Shown here: positions 1-6,471 of the stretch, piece after piece
How the letters are laid out: every line of letters begins with the position of its first letter
Numbering within the stretch: position 1 is the stretch's first letter
Source: JBKJML01 sp046596415
GTDB taxonomy: Bacteria; Actinomycetota; Thermoleophilia; Gaiellales; Gaiellaceae
NCBI GenBank assembly: GCA_046596415.1
Contig: JBKJML010000256.1
Coordinates: 1 to 11,513, forward strand
DNA: 11,513 nt
Direction: 5' to 3'
Translations under genes and position numbers: made by a program
The notes under the pieces: model-generated
The model's input: only the letters and a program-made list of their open reading frames with translations
What the model was told of the DNA's origin: nothing
Databases searched by the model: none

Positions 1-888
1 CCGACGCCGATGCCGACCTACCCGCACGGCTTTCCCTACGACGTGATCGACCCGTTCATGAACCGCACCGGGCGCGGCGTGCTCGGCAACAAGCCGGCCT
101 CGGGGACGGAGATCATCCTGGAGCTCGGCGAGGAGCATCAGCGGACGGGCAAGTGGATCGTCTACACCTCCGCCGACTCGGTGTTCCAGATCGCCGCGCA
201 CGAGGAGACGGTTCCGCTCGAGGAGCTCTACGACGCCTGTCGCGTCGCGCGCGAGATCCTGACCGGCAAGCACGCCGTCGGCCGTGTGATTGCACGCCCC
301 TTCACGGGCGAGCCCGGTAACTACGAGCGCACGACGAACCGGCACGACTTCTCGCTCGAGCCGCCGCGGCCGAACTATCTCGCGCTGATCCGCGCTGCAG
401 GCCAGAAGGTGTACGGAGTCGGGAAGATCTTCGACATCTTCGCCGGCTGCGACGTCGACGAGTCGAACCCGACCAAGTCGAACGTCGAGGGGATCAACAA
501 GATCGTCGAGCTGCTGAAGACGATCGAATCGGGCTTCGTGTTTGCGAACCTCGTCGAGACCGACCAGCTCTGGGGCCACCGCAACGACCCGGTCAACTTC
601 CATCGCTGCCTCCAGGACTTCGACCGCCGCCTGGAGGACATCCTCGAGGCGCTGCAGCCCGGCGATCTCCTGATCGTCACTTCCGATCATGGCTGCGACC
701 CGACGACGCCCTCCACCGACCACTCGCGCGAGCACGCGCTGCTGCTTGCCTACGCAGCCGGCAGGAACGCAGGCGGCCGAATCCACGAGGGGGGCGAGTT
801 CGGCGATGTCGGCGCCACCGTGAATGCCTGGCTCGGCGGCAAGGCGCCCTCGCGCGGCATTCCCGGCAAGCCGATCCTCGAACTGTGA
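1..888 (+). CDS. deoB: Phosphopentomutase (DeoB), 5'-truncated by window edge
   Basis: Interconverts (deoxy)ribose 1-phosphate and 5-phosphate, linking nucleoside phosphorolysis to central carbon metabolism in the cytoplasm. The reading frame is open from base 1, so the first in-frame ATG at 10 is internal. About 295 residues are present against roughly 390 in the family, so about 100 N-terminal residues, including the catalytic Thr region, lie upstream. Visible family signatures are the cap-domain segment GRVIARPFTGEPGNYERT, GKIFDIFAGCDVDES, ETDQLWGHRND, and the C-terminal alkaline-phosphatase-superfamily metal ligands in TSDHGCDPTTPSTDHSREH. It ends in GTGA, overlapping the GTG start of the pyrimidine-nucleoside phosphorylase by 4 nt. 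Its product acts directly on the sugar phosphate that the next enzyme releases, so co-transcription makes metabolic sense. Family identity is very secure. Confidence 0.96.
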   Translation, partial: PTPMPTYPHGFPYDVIDPFMNRTGRGVLGNKPASGTEIILELGEEHQRTGKWIVYTSADSVFQIAAHEETVPLEELYDACRVAREILTGKHAVGRVIARPFTGEPGNYERTTNRHDFSLEPPRPNYLALIRAAGQKVYGVGKIFDIFAGCDVDESNPTKSNVEGINKIVELLKTIESGFVFANLVETDQLWGHRNDPVNFHRCLQDFDRRLEDILEALQPGDLLIVTSDHGCDPTTPSTDHSREHALLLAYAAGRNAGGRIHEGGEFGDVGATVNAWLGGKAPSRGIPGKPILEL

Positions 889-2183
889 TCCGCCCCGCGG
901 AGCTGATCGAGCGGAAACGGGACGGAGAGGAACTCGCAGACGACGAGATCGCCGAGCTCGTGCTCGGCTACGCCCGGGGCGAGATCCCCGACTACCAGCT
1001 CGCCGCGTTCTGCATGGCCGTCTACTTTCGCGGCCTCACCGCCGGCGAGACCTACGCGCTCACCGACGCGATGATTCGCAGCGGTGAGACCCTCCACCTC
1101 GGGCAGGCGCTCGGCCGCAAGGTCGTCGACAAGCACTCGACGGGCGGGGTCGGCGACAAGACGACGATCGCCGTCGGCCCGATCGTCGCCGCGTGCGGCG
1201 TCCCGTTCGGGAAGATGAGCGGTCGCGGGCTCGGCCATACCGGCGGCACGCTCGACAAGCTCGAGTCGATCCCCGGCTTTCGCGTCGAGCTCTCACTCGA
1301 CGAGTTCGTCGAGCAGGTGAGCACGCTCGGGCTTGCGATCATCGGTCAGACAGCCGACCTCGTGCCCGCAGACAAGCTCCTCTACGGGCTGCGCGATGTC
1401 ACCGCGACCGTCGACATCGTGCCGCTGATCGCCTCCAGCATCATGTCCAAGAAGCTCGCCGGCGGCGCCGACGCGATCGTCCTCGACGTCAAGGTCGGCG
1501 ACGGCGCCTTCATGAAGACTATGGACGACGCGCGCGAGCTCGCCGAGGCGATGCTCGAGCTCGGTCGCCGCGCAGGCAAGGAGGTTGTCTGCCTCCTCAC
1601 CGACATGGACCAGCCGCTCGGCGCCGCGGTCGGCAACGCGCTCGAGATTCGCGAGGCGATCGACACCCTTCGCGGCGAGGGGCCGCCCGATTTCACCGAG
1701 CTCGTGCTCGACGCGTGCGCGCGACTGCTCGCCCTTTCGGATCTCGGGATCGACGAGGACGAGGGCCGGCGCCGCTCCGAGGCGGCCGTCTCGGACGGCA
1801 GCGCGCACGCGCTCTACGAGCGCTGGGTGCGCGCCCAGGGCGGTGATCCCGACCCCGGCGCGCTCCCGCGCTCGGCGGTCGTACAGGAGCTGAAGGCGCC
1901 GATCGGGGGGCACATCGCGCGCCTCGGTGCGATCGACATCGGGCATGCGGCCCTCCATCTCGGCGCGGGCCGCCAGGCGAAAGCCGACTCGATCGACCAT
2001 TCGGTCGGGGTCGTCTGCCGGGTCAAGCGTGGTGACGTCGTGGCTGAGGGCGATGTCCTCGCCGAGATTCATGCGCGCACCGACGAGGAGGCGCGCTTGG
2101 GCGTCGCAGAGGTGCTCGCGGCGTACGAGATCGGTGACGTCCCTGCTCCCGAGCGTGCGCTGCTGCTCGACGTCCTTCGCTGA
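885..2183 (+). CDS. pdp: Pyrimidine-nucleoside (thymidine/uridine) phosphorylase
   Basis: Cleaves pyrimidine nucleosides with phosphate to free base plus (deoxy)ribose 1-phosphate. It has 432 residues, the normal length for the thymidine/pyrimidine-nucleoside phosphorylase family. The phosphate-binding KHSTGGVGDK lies at 83-92 and the family signature SGRGLGHTGGTLDKLE at 112-127. Substrate residues equivalent to E. coli R171/S186/K190 are R170, S185 and K189, a constant offset of one. Lys110 falls where E. coli thymidine phosphorylase has Met111. From memory, a Lys there is typical of the broad pyrimidine enzymes that also take uridine, which is why I prefer pdp to deoA; this is an inference. 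The GTG start lies inside the deoB stop (GTGA), and the stop overlaps the mutM ATG by one base (TGATG), so all three are probably translationally coupled. No separate promoter is apparent. Confidence 0.95.
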   Translation: MIRPAELIERKRDGEELADDEIAELVLGYARGEIPDYQLAAFCMAVYFRGLTAGETYALTDAMIRSGETLHLGQALGRKVVDKHSTGGVGDKTTIAVGPIVAACGVPFGKMSGRGLGHTGGTLDKLESIPGFRVELSLDEFVEQVSTLGLAIIGQTADLVPADKLLYGLRDVTATVDIVPLIASSIMSKKLAGGADAIVLDVKVGDGAFMKTMDDARELAEAMLELGRRAGKEVVCLLTDMDQPLGAAVGNALEIREAIDTLRGEGPPDFTELVLDACARLLALSDLGIDEDEGRRRSEAAVSDGSAHALYERWVRAQGGDPDPGALPRSAVVQELKAPIGGHIARLGAIDIGHAALHLGAGRQAKADSIDHSVGVVCRVKRGDVVAEGDVLAEIHARTDEEARLGVAEVLAAYEIGDVPAPERALLLDVLR

Positions 2184-3040
2184 TGCCGGAGCTACCCGAG
2201 GTCGAGACCGTCCGGCGGCGGCTCGAGCCGCTCCTGACCGGCCGCACGCTCGACGACGTCGAGATCGATGATTGGCGGCTCGTGCGACCGCACGACCCGG
2301 CCGAGGTCGCAGCGGAGCTCCGCGGCGAGCGAGTCGCGTCAGTCGGCAGGCGCGGCAAGTACCTGATCCTCGGCTTCGACTCGGGCCGCACGCTCCTCGT
2401 CCACCTGCGCATGACCGGCAGCTTCCTGAGCGCCCCCGGCGAGGGCTCGCACATTCGGGCCGTCCTCTCGCTCGACGACGGCACAGCGGTCGGCTACCGC
2501 GACGTCCGTCGCTTCGGCACGTGGCTGCTGCTCGAGCCGGGCGAGGTCGACGGCTACCTCGCTGAGCGCGTCGGTGAGGAGCCGCTCCTGCCGGCCTTCA
2601 CCTCGGCGCGGCTTGCAGACCGGCTGGCGACCCGTCGGGCGCCCGTCAAGTCGGCGCTCCTCGACCAGCGCACCCTCGCCGGCCTGGGGAACATCTACGT
2701 CGACGAGGCGCTCTGGCGCGCTCGCATCCATCCGCTCCGGCCTGCACGCGAGCTCAACGCCAACGAGCTCCGCCGCCTGCACCGGGCGATCCGCGCCTCA
2801 CTCGAGGCCGGCCTCGAGCGCCAGGGTGCGACCCTCAGGGACTACGCGCTCCCGGACGGCTCCTACGGCGGCGCCCAGGACGAGTTCAAGGCGTACGGGC
2901 GCGAGGGCGAGCCCTGCGACCGCTGCGGCACCCCGATCGAGAAGATCCGCCTCGGCGGTCGCGGCACCTGGTTCTGCCCGCGCTGCCAGCCGCTCGCGAA
3001 CGAACGAGGGGCCCGGTCACAGACCAGGCCCCTCGGCTGA
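2183..3040 (+). CDS. mutM: Formamidopyrimidine-DNA glycosylase (Fpg/MutM)
   Basis: Bifunctional base-excision repair glycosylase/AP lyase removing 8-oxoguanine and ring-opened purines. It has 285 residues and all catalytic hallmarks: N-terminal MPELPEVETV, giving the catalytic Pro and Glu after Met removal; Lys59 in GRRGKYL; the intercalation loop DVRRFG at 107-112; the helix-two-turn-helix around DQRTLAGLGNIYVDEALW (161-178); and a C-terminal zinc finger with Cys245, 248, 265 and 268 and Arg260. It starts at ATG in the TGATG overlap with pdp, so it is the third gene of a salvage operon. The last ~13 residues after the zinc finger look non-conserved and are encoded by a long GC-rich inverted repeat (see the terminator entry). 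The gene is intact. MutM rather than Nei is indicated by the PELPEVET start and zinc-finger spacing. Confidence 0.97.
   Translation: MPELPEVETVRRRLEPLLTGRTLDDVEIDDWRLVRPHDPAEVAAELRGERVASVGRRGKYLILGFDSGRTLLVHLRMTGSFLSAPGEGSHIRAVLSLDDGTAVGYRDVRRFGTWLLLEPGEVDGYLAERVGEEPLLPAFTSARLADRLATRRAPVKSALLDQRTLAGLGNIYVDEALWRARIHPLRPARELNANELRRLHRAIRASLEAGLERQGATLRDYALPDGSYGGAQDEFKAYGREGEPCDRCGTPIEKIRLGGRGTWFCPRCQPLANERGARSQTRPLG
3005..3035. terminator. Bidirectional hairpin inside the 3' end of mutM
   Basis: A strong inverted repeat: CGAGGGGCC (3005-3013) pairs with GGCCCCTCG (3027-3035), then one C/A mismatch, then GGTC (3015-3018) with GACC (3022-3025), leaving a 3-nt ACA loop. It ends three bases before the mutM stop codon, and the convergent gene on the other strand stops 24 nt further on at 3059. 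No T-tract follows on either strand, so it is either an intrinsic terminator of the tract-less GC-rich type or an mRNA 3'-end stabiliser. Placement between two convergent genes supports a shared terminator. Confidence 0.65.
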
Positions 3041-3058
3041 CTCTCAACGACGCGCGGG

Positions 3059-3436
3059 CTACTTGCTCTTGCCGTGGCCCTTGCCTGTGTCGGGCTTCTC
3101 GGCCTTCGCGTGCTCGGCCTTGGACTTGGCATGCTCGGCCTTCCCGTGCTCGCCCTTGGACTTGGCATGCTCGGCCTCCGCGTGCTTGGCCTTCGCGGCC
3201 GCGCTCGAACACGCACCGACGGTATCGCCGTGGCGGGTATGCGCCGGCACGGCGGCCTTGGCGACGGAGATCGTCTTGCCCTTGTGGCAGATCGTCGCCT
3301 TATGGCCGTACTGGTACTGCACCGCGCTGATCGCGCCCTGAGCGATCCCGATGCCTCCGAGCGCAGCGAACGCTGCGACGAGGCTCGTCGCCAGCACCGC
3401 GGCGCCCGCGATGCGCGACTTCCGTTGATTGCTCAA
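3059..3436 (-). CDS. Small exported protein, CHKG/HxxHGD motif and His/Lys/Ala repeats
   Basis: About 125 residues, function unknown. An N-terminal basic stretch (SNQRKSR) is followed by a hydrophobic helix at about 9-31 (signal peptide or anchor). A short domain follows: KATICHKGKTISVAK, then VPAHTRHGDTVGAC. It carries Cys50, His51, His66, His69, Asp71 and Cys76. I recognise the CHKG...AHxxHGDxxGxC pattern from short domains in many secreted bacterial hypotheticals, but know no function. The tail (82 to the end) is built of 12-residue units rich in Ala, Lys, Glu and His, without aromatic residues and probably helical. The chosen TTG start at 3436 has AAGGGAG five bases upstream; the in-frame GTG at 3451 (130 aa) has only an AAGGA 18 nt away. 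It lies 68 nt downstream of the O-antigen-ligase-like gene. The Cys/His/Asp set suggests metal or haem binding, which is unproven. Confidence 0.8.
   Translation of the reverse strand: MSNQRKSRIAGAAVLATSLVAAFAALGGIGIAQGAISAVQYQYGHKATICHKGKTISVAKAAVPAHTRHGDTVGACSSAAAKAKHAEAEHAKSKGEHGKAEHAKSKAEHAKAEKPDTGKGHGKSK
3111..3182 (-). repeat. Two tandem 36-bp repeats encoding 12-residue units
   Basis: Positions 3111-3146 and 3147-3182 are near-identical 36-bp copies. Both begin TGCTCG, share the core CTTGGACTTGGCATGCTCGG and differ mainly in the last few bases. A degenerate third copy begins at 3183 (TGCTTGGCC). The period is a multiple of three, so copy-number change keeps the reading frame. They encode the EHAKSK-containing units of the small exported protein. 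Confidence 0.8.
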
Positions 3437-3441
3437 TTGGG

Positions 3442-3448
3442 CTCCCTT
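3442..3448 (-). promoter_or_regulatory. Shine-Dalgarno site deciding the TTG start
   Basis: On the minus strand AAGGGAG lies five bases before the TTG at 3436-3434. It is the best ribosome-binding site seen in the window. It would lie inside the reading frame if translation began at the GTG at 3451, which favours the shorter protein. Confidence 0.55.
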
Positions 3449-3460
3449 CACACTGTGTGA
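3448..3460. repeat. Short palindrome TCACACTGTGTGA at the 5' end of the small exported-protein gene
   Basis: Six-base arms, TCACAC and GTGTGA, flank a central T. It lies 12 bases or more upstream of the preferred TTG start, in the probable leader. It could be a small operator or chance; no second copy was noticed in the window. Confidence 0.3.
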
Positions 3461-3490
3461 GTTCGTGTTTCCTTAGAACGTGAGATGCCG

Positions 3491-3512
3491 CGGCGCCCGA
3501 AGTCATGCGCCG
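3491..3512 (-). terminator. Weak hairpin after the O-antigen-ligase-like gene
   Basis: CGGCGC (3491-3496) and GCGCCG (3507-3512) form a 6-bp all-GC stem with a 10-nt loop. It begins seven bases past the TAA stop at 3520 on the minus strand. There is no T-tract. It may partly separate this gene from the small exported-protein gene downstream. Confidence 0.3.
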
Positions 3513-3519
3513 AAGGACG

Positions 3520-5445
3520 TTAAGGTTCTGTTCGAAGCTGATCGGCATCCGGGCTCAGCGGGTTGAGTCGACTCACCTGCTCGAGGGCACGGTCGCGCGC
3601 CTCGCCATCGCTCACGACCGCGAGATCGAGCCAGGCGCCCCAGTTCTGCGGGTTCAGGTCGAGCGCCCGCGTCAGGCTGATACGCGCGGCGACGTCGTCA
3701 TTGCGCAGCAGCTCGGCTTCGCCGCGCAGCTGCCACGGTTCGTCCGACCACGGCGCCCACGAGATCGCGCGGCGGGCCTGGTCGAGGGCGAGTTCCGGCT
3801 CTCCACTCGTCGCGGCATCGATGCTCGCCGCCGCCGCTCGGTTGCCGACGTGCGCGACGAGCGCCACTGCGAGCACGGGGACGGCGAGCGCGAGCGCGCC
3901 GGCGCGCCGGCGCCCCGTCAGCGAGACAGTCACCTCCGGCCGCTCCGGCATGAGGAGAACTGCTGCGCAGAAGAGAGCTGGGACGGTGACCGCCGGGATC
4001 TCCCAGTCCCAGTCGACGCCGGCGTGAAGAAGATAGGCGGCGAGCGCGCCGCCGGCGGCCGGGCCGAGCGGGAAGCGTCGGGCGCGCCGGAGCGCGACGA
4101 GCGGCAGGGCCAGCGTGGCGAGCAGAACCGCGAGACCCACCGGCCCCAGCTCGGCGAGCGTCTCGAGGTAGAGGTTGTGCGCGTCACGGGCGTGGAACGA
4201 GACAGGACGGTCGCGCAACCAGTGCGCCTCGAAGCTCCCGGCACCGGTGCCGAGCAGCGGCTCGTCTCGAGTCATCGTCCAGGCGACCCGCCAGTAGTCG
4301 GTGCGGCCATTCCCGGACACGCTCAGCAGGCGGCGCTGGAGATCGCCCTCGCTCGCGGGCAGCGGCTCGGAGAACCCTGTCGTCACCCGATCCGCGAGCG
4401 CGCCTGGCCCTCCGGCTGCGGCGACGACCCCGACCACGCCGAGTGCGGCGGCTGCGGCGACGGCCGCGAGCAGCACCCGCACCGCGCGGTCCGGCAGCCG
4501 GATCCGACGCTCGGCCAGTTGGAGCGCGACCGCGCCCACCGCCGCCGCGAACGCGAGCGCGGCGAGCGCTCCGGCCAGCCGGCGGCCCTCACCCTGAGCG
4601 GTGCTCAGGGAGGCGCCGGGCCCGGTCAGCGCGTGCAAGCGCGACGCCTGGAGGACGCCGAGCGCGGCGGGCATGCCCAGCAGAGCGGAAGAGGCGAGCA
4701 GCCGGACCCGCCGAGGCTCGAGTGCGACCTGAACGACGATGCCTGCCACGAGCGCGACGAGCGCGCCGCGGCTGAAGGTGAAGTACAGCGTCGCGAGGAG
4801 CGGGACGAGGGCGACCGCAGCGGCCGCGCGGGTCGCGGCTCGGCCGTGCGCGGCGAAGCCGAGTGCGAGCAGGATTGCGACTGCGGTGAGCAGTCCGAGC
4901 GCGTTCCAGTACCCGACCGGCTCGGCCAGCTGATAGCCGCTCGAGGGGTCGTAGGCACCGCCGACGCGGCCGGGGTACAGGCGCGTCGCGAGGGCGTAGA
5001 GCGAGAGCCCGACAGCGCCCGCGACGACGCCCCCGAGCAGCGCGCCGGCAGCGCCACGGAACGTCACGAGCACGATCGCAGCAGCGCTCGCCGCCAGGTA
5101 CAGGATCCCTCGCTCCGCCTCCAAGACCGGCGCGCCCGCGCCCGGCGACCAGAGCGACGAGAGCGCGGCCCAGCCGGCGAGCGACGCGAGCCCGGCCAGG
5201 AAAATGAGTTCCTGGCGCCCGGGACGGGGCGCGTCCGCAACGAGGACGATCGTCACGGCGACGACGGCGAAGCCGAGGGTTGCGAGTCCCCACTCGCTCG
5301 GGAAGTAGCCACCATTCGCGCCCCCGAGACCGGCCACGGCCAGCAACGCGGCCAGGAACGGCACCGCCCTGGCGGCCGTAAGAGACAAGAGCGCGGCGTC
5401 CGTGCCGCGCAGTCTAGGCGGCGAGCCGCTCGGCCAGTGCGCCAC
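3520..5445 (-). CDS. O-antigen ligase/polymerase-like membrane protein with C-terminal TPR-like tail
   Basis: Up to 641 residues, strongly hydrophobic, with roughly a dozen membrane segments over residues 25-535, and a soluble C-terminal tail. The region GNGRTDYWRVAW (about 377-388), LLGTGAGSFEAHW and DAHNLYLETLAELGPVGL (about 420-437) is the conserved periplasmic loop and following helix of the Wzy_C/O-antigen-ligase family, with its His and Arg/Glu signature. The last ~100 residues (ELALDQARRAISWAPW, then ISLTRALDLNPQNWGAW) look like two or three TPR units. Members join or polymerise surface glycans, often on lipid carriers; substrate unknown. No glycosyltransferase or flippase gene is nearby in the window. 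The GTG start at 5445 overlaps the glutaredoxin gene by 32 nt and lacks a ribosome-binding site; TTG at 5388 or GTG at 5364 are plausible alternatives just before the first membrane helix. Confidence 0.85.
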   Translation of the reverse strand: MAHWPSGSPPRLRGTDAALLSLTAARAVPFLAALLAVAGLGGANGGYFPSEWGLATLGFAVVAVTIVLVADAPRPGRQELIFLAGLASLAGWAALSSLWSPGAGAPVLEAERGILYLAASAAAIVLVTFRGAAGALLGGVVAGAVGLSLYALATRLYPGRVGGAYDPSSGYQLAEPVGYWNALGLLTAVAILLALGFAAHGRAATRAAAAVALVPLLATLYFTFSRGALVALVAGIVVQVALEPRRVRLLASSALLGMPAALGVLQASRLHALTGPGASLSTAQGEGRRLAGALAALAFAAAVGAVALQLAERRIRLPDRAVRVLLAAVAAAAALGVVGVVAAAGGPGALADRVTTGFSEPLPASEGDLQRRLLSVSGNGRTDYWRVAWTMTRDEPLLGTGAGSFEAHWLRDRPVSFHARDAHNLYLETLAELGPVGLAVLLATLALPLVALRRARRFPLGPAAGGALAAYLLHAGVDWDWEIPAVTVPALFCAAVLLMPERPEVTVSLTGRRRAGALALAVPVLAVALVAHVGNRAAAASIDAATSGEPELALDQARRAISWAPWSDEPWQLRGEAELLRNDDVAARISLTRALDLNPQNWGAWLDLAVVSDGEARDRALEQVSRLNPLSPDADQLRTEP

Positions 5446-5668
5446 TCGCGTCGAGCCGCCAGAGCTCGGCGTAGCCGCCGATCGGCCGGCCGTCGATCAA
5501 GATCTGCGGCACCGTCCAGCCGCCCGTCAGATCGAAGATCGTCTTGCGGAACGCCGGGTCGTCGTCGATCCGCACCTCCTCGTACGGAATCCCCTTCCCG
5601 TCGAGGAGCGCCTTCGCACGCACGCAGTAGCCGCACCAGGCCGTCGTGTAGATCTGGATTCGAGCCAT
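5414..5668 (-). CDS. Glutaredoxin (GrxC-like)
   Basis: An 84-residue thioredoxin-fold disulfide reductase, normal length for the small glutaredoxins. The strand IQIYTTAWCGYCVRAK holds the active-site CxxC as C-G-Y-C (residues 12-15), where the common form is C-P-Y-C. TVPQILIDG contains the conserved cis-Pro, and GGYAEL supplies the glutathione-binding Gly-Gly and the following acidic-helix position. It is cytoplasmic and reduces protein or glutathione disulfides. The ATG at 5668 fits the family start exactly. It is divergent from recO (62 nt apart), and its 3' end overlaps the longest reading of the next gene. Many actinobacteria use mycothiol, and mycoredoxins have similar sequences, so mycoredoxin is an alternative; the sequence alone does not decide. 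Confidence 0.92.
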   Translation of the reverse strand: MARIQIYTTAWCGYCVRAKALLDGKGIPYEEVRIDDDPAFRKTIFDLTGGWTVPQILIDGRPIGGYAELWRLDASGALAERLAA

Positions 5669-5718
5669 CGGTAGTACAACGAACAGGCGCCTCAGTCCGT
5701 TCCCGTAGGGGCCAGGTC

Positions 5719-5724
5719 TAGACT
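5719..5724 (+). promoter_or_regulatory. Possible -10 box for leaderless recO transcript
   Basis: TAGACT matches TAnnnT and ends six bases before the recO GTG. That is the spacing expected when transcription starts at or next to the start codon. No Shine-Dalgarno site precedes the GTG. The box lies within the perfect palindrome GTCTAGAC (5717-5724). No convincing -35 element was found, so this is tentative. Confidence 0.3.
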
Positions 5725-5730
5725 TGATGC

Positions 5731-6471
5731 GTGGGCCGCACCTACAAGACGCAGGCCGTCGTGCTCCGCTCGTTTCGGCTCGGCGAGGCCGACCGCGTCC
5801 TGCATCTCTACACCTCGGATCGTGGCCGCGTCGGCGCCGTCGCGAAGGGAATCCGTCGCACGAAGTCGAAGATCGGCGCCCGCCTCGAGCCGCTCTCCCA
5901 CGTCGACATGCAGCTTCACCAGGGCTCCGGCGAGCTGCACACGATCACGAGCGTCGACCTGCTCGCGAGCCATCGGCTCGCCCGCGAGGAGCCCTACCGG
6001 CTCTCGGTCGCCACGATCGGGCTCGAGGCGATGCTGAAGCTCTTTCCCGAGCAGGAGGCCAACGAGCGGGCGTTCACGGCGCTCACGCGTTTCCTCGACC
6101 GCGTCGACGAGATCCCCGTCCTCGCCCCGACCCGACCGGCACTCGACCCGGTCGTGCTCTCGTTCCAGCTCAAGCTGCTCTGGGTCTCCGGCTACCAGCC
6201 GCACCTCGACAGCTGCGCCGAGTGCGGCGCCACCGAGGACCTCGTCGGCTACCTCCCGACCGCGGGCGGTGTCGTCTGCCGCACCTGCGGGCCCGGCACC
6301 GTGCCGCTCTCGCCCGAGGGCCTGCGCGCGATCGGGGCGCTCCTCCGGAGCCCGCTTGCGGATGCGCACGAGGCCGGCCTCTCCGACCGGGGTGCCCGCG
6401 AGGCGCTAGGGCTCGTGATCGCCTCGTACGAGCAGTACGGCAGCTTCCGCCTGAAGACGCTCTCTGCATGA
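5731..6471 (+). CDS. recO: DNA repair protein RecO
   Basis: Recombination mediator that with RecR loads RecA on single-stranded DNA in the RecF pathway and promotes strand annealing. It has 246 residues, the usual length. The N-terminal OB-fold starts with TYKTQAVVLRSFRLGEADRV and runs to about residue 80 (LYTSDRGRVGAVAKGIRR). An all-helical middle follows, then a zinc finger with Cys162, 165, 183 and 186 (CAECG, CRTCG). The GTG start at 5731 gives the family-typical N-terminus; an ATG four bases earlier is out of frame. The stop codon overlaps the ATG of the acetyltransferase (ATGA). In Firmicutes recO is commonly followed by glycyl-tRNA synthetase genes. Here glyS is also the next neighbour but one, although on the opposite strand. 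Confidence 0.95.
   Translation: MGRTYKTQAVVLRSFRLGEADRVLHLYTSDRGRVGAVAKGIRRTKSKIGARLEPLSHVDMQLHQGSGELHTITSVDLLASHRLAREEPYRLSVATIGLEAMLKLFPEQEANERAFTALTRFLDRVDEIPVLAPTRPALDPVVLSFQLKLLWVSGYQPHLDSCAECGATEDLVGYLPTAGGVVCRTCGPGTVPLSPEGLRAIGALLRSPLADAHEAGLSDRGAREALGLVIASYEQYGSFRLKTLSA

Noticed and set aside
3505..5721. A 738-codon open frame on the plus strand across the O-antigen-ligase-like and glutaredoxin genes
   Set aside because: It is the antisense shadow of two real genes. Its translation is an Arg/Glu/Asp/Gly-rich low-complexity stretch without family motifs, as expected opposite a GC-rich, Ala/Leu-rich membrane protein.
5724..6467. Extension of the acetyltransferase frame upstream through recO (387 codons in total)
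   Set aside because: Only the last 139 residues look like a protein; the rest is an Arg/Pro/Ala-rich out-of-phase reading of recO.
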